Assembly (NCBI RefSeq): GCF_001677955.1
Contig: NZ_LELA01000068.1
Location: 1-64,000, forward strand
Direction of reading: 5' to 3'
DNA from: Chryseobacterium sp. BGARF1
GTDB taxonomy: Bacteria; Bacteroidota; Bacteroidia; Flavobacteriales; Weeksellaceae
Length of the DNA: 64,000 nucleotides
Positions 62,302 through 64,000 of the stretch are shown here, one piece after another. Each line of letters starts with the position of its first letter. Position 1 is the stretch's first letter. The translations under genes and the position numbers were made by a program. The notes beneath the pieces are model-generated. The model was not told the DNA's origin. It did no database searches and saw only the letters and a program-made list of their open reading frames with translations.

Positions 62302-63285
62302 ATGAAGAAGAAAAATATTTTAAAAGGAGTATTGTTTGTCGGTTTTGGAGCGAGTATTTACGGAATGCTTGCTACGTTTGTGAAAATGTCTTACAAAGAC
62401 GGTTTTACGACTTCTGAGGTAACAACAGCTCAGTTTGCTTTAGGAATTACAGGTCTTTTAATTCTGAATTTTATTCAGACGATAACATCCAAAAAGAAAT
62501 TATCATCACCCAGCCGAAAAGAATTCAGAACGCTTTTGATAGCGGGTACTTCTTTAGGTTGCACCAGTCTGTTTTATTATATAGCGGTACAATATATTGC
62601 TGTTTCTATTGCGATCGTATTGCTGATGCAGTCGGTGTGGTTCAGTGTAGTGGTAGAAAGTTTTATTACCAAGAAATTTCCGAATGCTAAAAAAGTGGTT
62701 GCAACACTAATTGTTTTGTTGGGAACGGTTTTAGCAACAAATCTAATTAATCTTGAGGTAAAGTTAGATTGGCATGGTATCTTTTGGGGAGTATTAGCTG
62801 CAGCATCTTTTACGATGACCATGTTTACGTCGAATACTTTAGCAACACATTTACCGGTGCTTAGAAAAAGTGTCATCATGTTAACGGGTGGTTCTGTCGT
62901 TGTTTTAACATTTTTGTTTTTTGCACAAATTGGACCGTTGTATTCTGAAAGTTTAAGATCTTTTTATTTAAATTTTACTGAAAACACAGAACATATAAGA
63001 CCATTTGATTACTCGATTTTCTGGACTTATGGGTTTATTTTGGCCCTATTCGGAACGATAATTCCGCCTATTTTGTTCAATTTAGGTTTTCCGAATACAG
63101 GTTTAGGACTGGGGAGCATTATTTCTTCATTAGAACTTCCAGTATCTGTAACGATGGCTTTTGTTCTTTTGGGTGAAAAAGTTATTCTTATCCAGTGGGT
63201 TGGAATTATTTTAATTCTAATGGCCATTGTTTTGATGAATTTACCTTCGAAAAAAGAGAAAGTACTTACTGAGCAATTGTCTTAA
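62302..63285 (+). CDS. DMT superfamily (EamA) transporter
   Basis: A 327-residue polytopic membrane protein with ten hydrophobic helices in two EamA-type halves (about 10-145 and 160-310), typical of 10-TM drug/metabolite exporters. The GTSLGCTSLFYYIAVQY segment near 85-100 and the LGSIISSLELPVSVTMAF segment near 270 are the paired helix-4-like regions. The ATG at 62302 avoids a TTG start that falls inside the -7 box. The substrate is unknown; amino acids or related metabolites are common for the family. Confidence 0.86.
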   Translation: MKKKNILKGVLFVGFGASIYGMLATFVKMSYKDGFTTSEVTTAQFALGITGLLILNFIQTITSKKKLSSPSRKEFRTLLIAGTSLGCTSLFYYIAVQYIAVSIAIVLLMQSVWFSVVVESFITKKFPNAKKVVATLIVLLGTVLATNLINLEVKLDWHGIFWGVLAAASFTMTMFTSNTLATHLPVLRKSVIMLTGGSVVVLTFLFFAQIGPLYSESLRSFYLNFTENTEHIRPFDYSIFWTYGFILALFGTIIPPILFNLGFPNTGLGLGSIISSLELPVSVTMAFVLLGEKVILIQWVGIILILMAIVLMNLPSKKEKVLTEQLS

Positions 63286-63314
63286 AAATGATAATTAAAT
63301 TATAAATAATACCG

Positions 63315-63345
63315 AAAACCGTTTCTTTTGAAGCGGTTTTTTTAA
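63315..63345 (+). terminator. Terminator of the DMT transporter gene
   Basis: Arms AAAACCGTTTC and GAAGCGGTTTT with one G-T pair are followed by T residues. Confidence 0.83.
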
Positions 63346-63369
63346 ATTTATATCTAAAATCAATTTTTC

Positions 63370-64000
63370 ATGAAATATTTTAAAAATGCTGCAGTTGTTA
63401 TGTTGTTTTCATTAGCGTCAGTTTCTGTGTTTTCCCAAATAAAACCTTTAGATGCGATGCTTTCCAACTATCAATATCCTTTTGAAGTTCATTTTAAAGA
63501 TTTAAAATCACAAAATCAAACTCTGAAAATGGCATATATGGATGTAAAACCCAAAAAGCCAAACGGGAAAACCATTATGTTGCTTCATGGGAAAAATTTT
63601 AACGGAGCGTATTGGGAGAAAACGGCAAAAAATCTTTCAGATAAAGGGTTCAGAGTAATCATTCCTGATCAGATCGGCTTTGGTAAATCTTCGAAACCTC
63701 AAAGCTATCAGTTTTCTTTTGCTCAGTTAGCAAGTAATACTAAAGCAATTTTAGATGATTTGAAAATCGACAAAATCATTGTTCTCGGACATTCGATGGG
63801 TGGAATGGTTGCCACAAGATTTACTTTAATGTATCCTGAAACTGTTGAAAAATTAATTCTCGAAAACCCGATTGGATTAGAGGATTATAAAGCTTTAGCG
63901 AAATATCAAACCATTGATGAAGCGTATCAGTCTGAATTGAAAAACACAGCAGAAACGTACAAAAATTATCAGCTTAAATTCTATTACGACAACAAATGGA
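63370..64000 (+). CDS. Secreted alpha/beta hydrolase, 3' end outside the window
   Basis: The ATG at 63370 opens a frame without stop to the window edge, at least 210 codons. A signal peptide (about 1-23, SVSVFSQ) shows export. The alpha/beta hydrolase fold has the oxyanion-loop HGKNFNG near 74-80, DQIGFGKSSKP near 104-114 and the nucleophile elbow GHSMGG at 140-145 with Ser142. The acid and His of the triad lie beyond the visible part. The substrate is unknown: esterase, epoxide or haloalkane-type enzymes share this core. Confidence 0.87.
   Translation, partial: MKYFKNAAVVMLFSLASVSVFSQIKPLDAMLSNYQYPFEVHFKDLKSQNQTLKMAYMDVKPKKPNGKTIMLLHGKNFNGAYWEKTAKNLSDKGFRVIIPDQIGFGKSSKPQSYQFSFAQLASNTKAILDDLKIDKIIVLGHSMGGMVATRFTLMYPETVEKLILENPIGLEDYKALAKYQTIDEAYQSELKNTAETYKNYQLKFYYDNKW

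Noticed and set aside
1..64000. tRNA, rRNA, phage or transposase genes, defence systems, biosynthetic clusters
   Set aside because: I looked for their typical motifs in coding frames and gaps and found none.

Overview
The window looks like a chromosomal segment of a Chryseobacterium-like member of the Flavobacteriia (Bacteroidota). The supporting signs are an AT-rich genome, no Shine-Dalgarno pattern, repeated Bacteroidota -7 promoter elements (TAnnTTTG), many secreted proteins with type IX secretion (T9SS) C-terminal sorting domains, and family-typical genes such as DUF3098, DUF4349, choice-of-anchor L, fused E1 alpha/beta and M36 peptidases. About 47 protein genes were found. No rRNA, tRNA, CRISPR array, insertion sequence, prophage, defence island or antibiotic cluster was recognised.

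Layout. 1-2.7 kb: a Trp/Gly-rich lipoprotein and a FadL/OmpP1-type outer membrane protein. 2.7-8.9 kb: ZIP metal transporter, a small membrane protein and a SAM methyltransferase (minus strand); a THUMP rRNA methyltransferase and a membrane protein (plus); a 21-bp tandem array; then DUF1622, a YeiH-type sulfate exporter and its LysR regulator. 9-13.4 kb: glycosyltransferase with a tandem duplication over its 3' end, a methionine gamma-lyase-like enzyme divergent from an Lrp regulator, and a bestrophin channel. 13.5-22.7 kb: fused 2-oxoacid dehydrogenase E1, a secreted subtilisin and DNA polymerase III alpha fused to a proofreading exonuclease. 23-31 kb: three large modular T9SS cargo proteins. 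31-38 kb: a potassium channel with a zinc-ribbon tail, a Nif3-like protein, a coiled-coil protein, acyl-CoA ligase and acyl-CoA dehydrogenase. 38-47 kb: DUF4349 lipoprotein, secreted metalloprotease, release factor 3, a T9SS type B cargo and RsmA. 47-51.5 kb: the ftsX-DUF3098-uppP-truB-OMP-pseudouridine synthase run. 51.7-54.2 kb: three tandem secreted paralogues of unknown role. 54.5-64 kb: ribosomal protein S1, two tandem M36 metallopeptidases, a DMT exporter and the start of a secreted alpha/beta hydrolase cut by the window edge.

How it fits together. The region mixes housekeeping genes (replication, translation, rRNA/tRNA modification, cell envelope, fatty-acid and branched-chain catabolism) with a heavy load of exported degradative or adhesive proteins: eight carry recognisable T9SS sorting domains, yet no T9SS machinery gene lies here. 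Gene ends are well marked by hairpin terminators, many shared between convergent genes.

The most unusual signals are non-coding or architectural: a 15-unit 21-bp array; a divergent intergenic region that is itself an imperfect palindrome and places both -7 boxes only 4 nt from the start codons; two copies of a GGGCAGC...GGGCTGC hairpin element; a tandem duplication of a gene 3' end; a 3' module shared by T9SS genes (in two of them reaching the terminator); a zinc-ribbon family protein without a single cysteine; and a three-gene family of unknown secreted proteins. I did not find a clear new multi-gene system. All family assignments are from reading the sequence; no database search was run.
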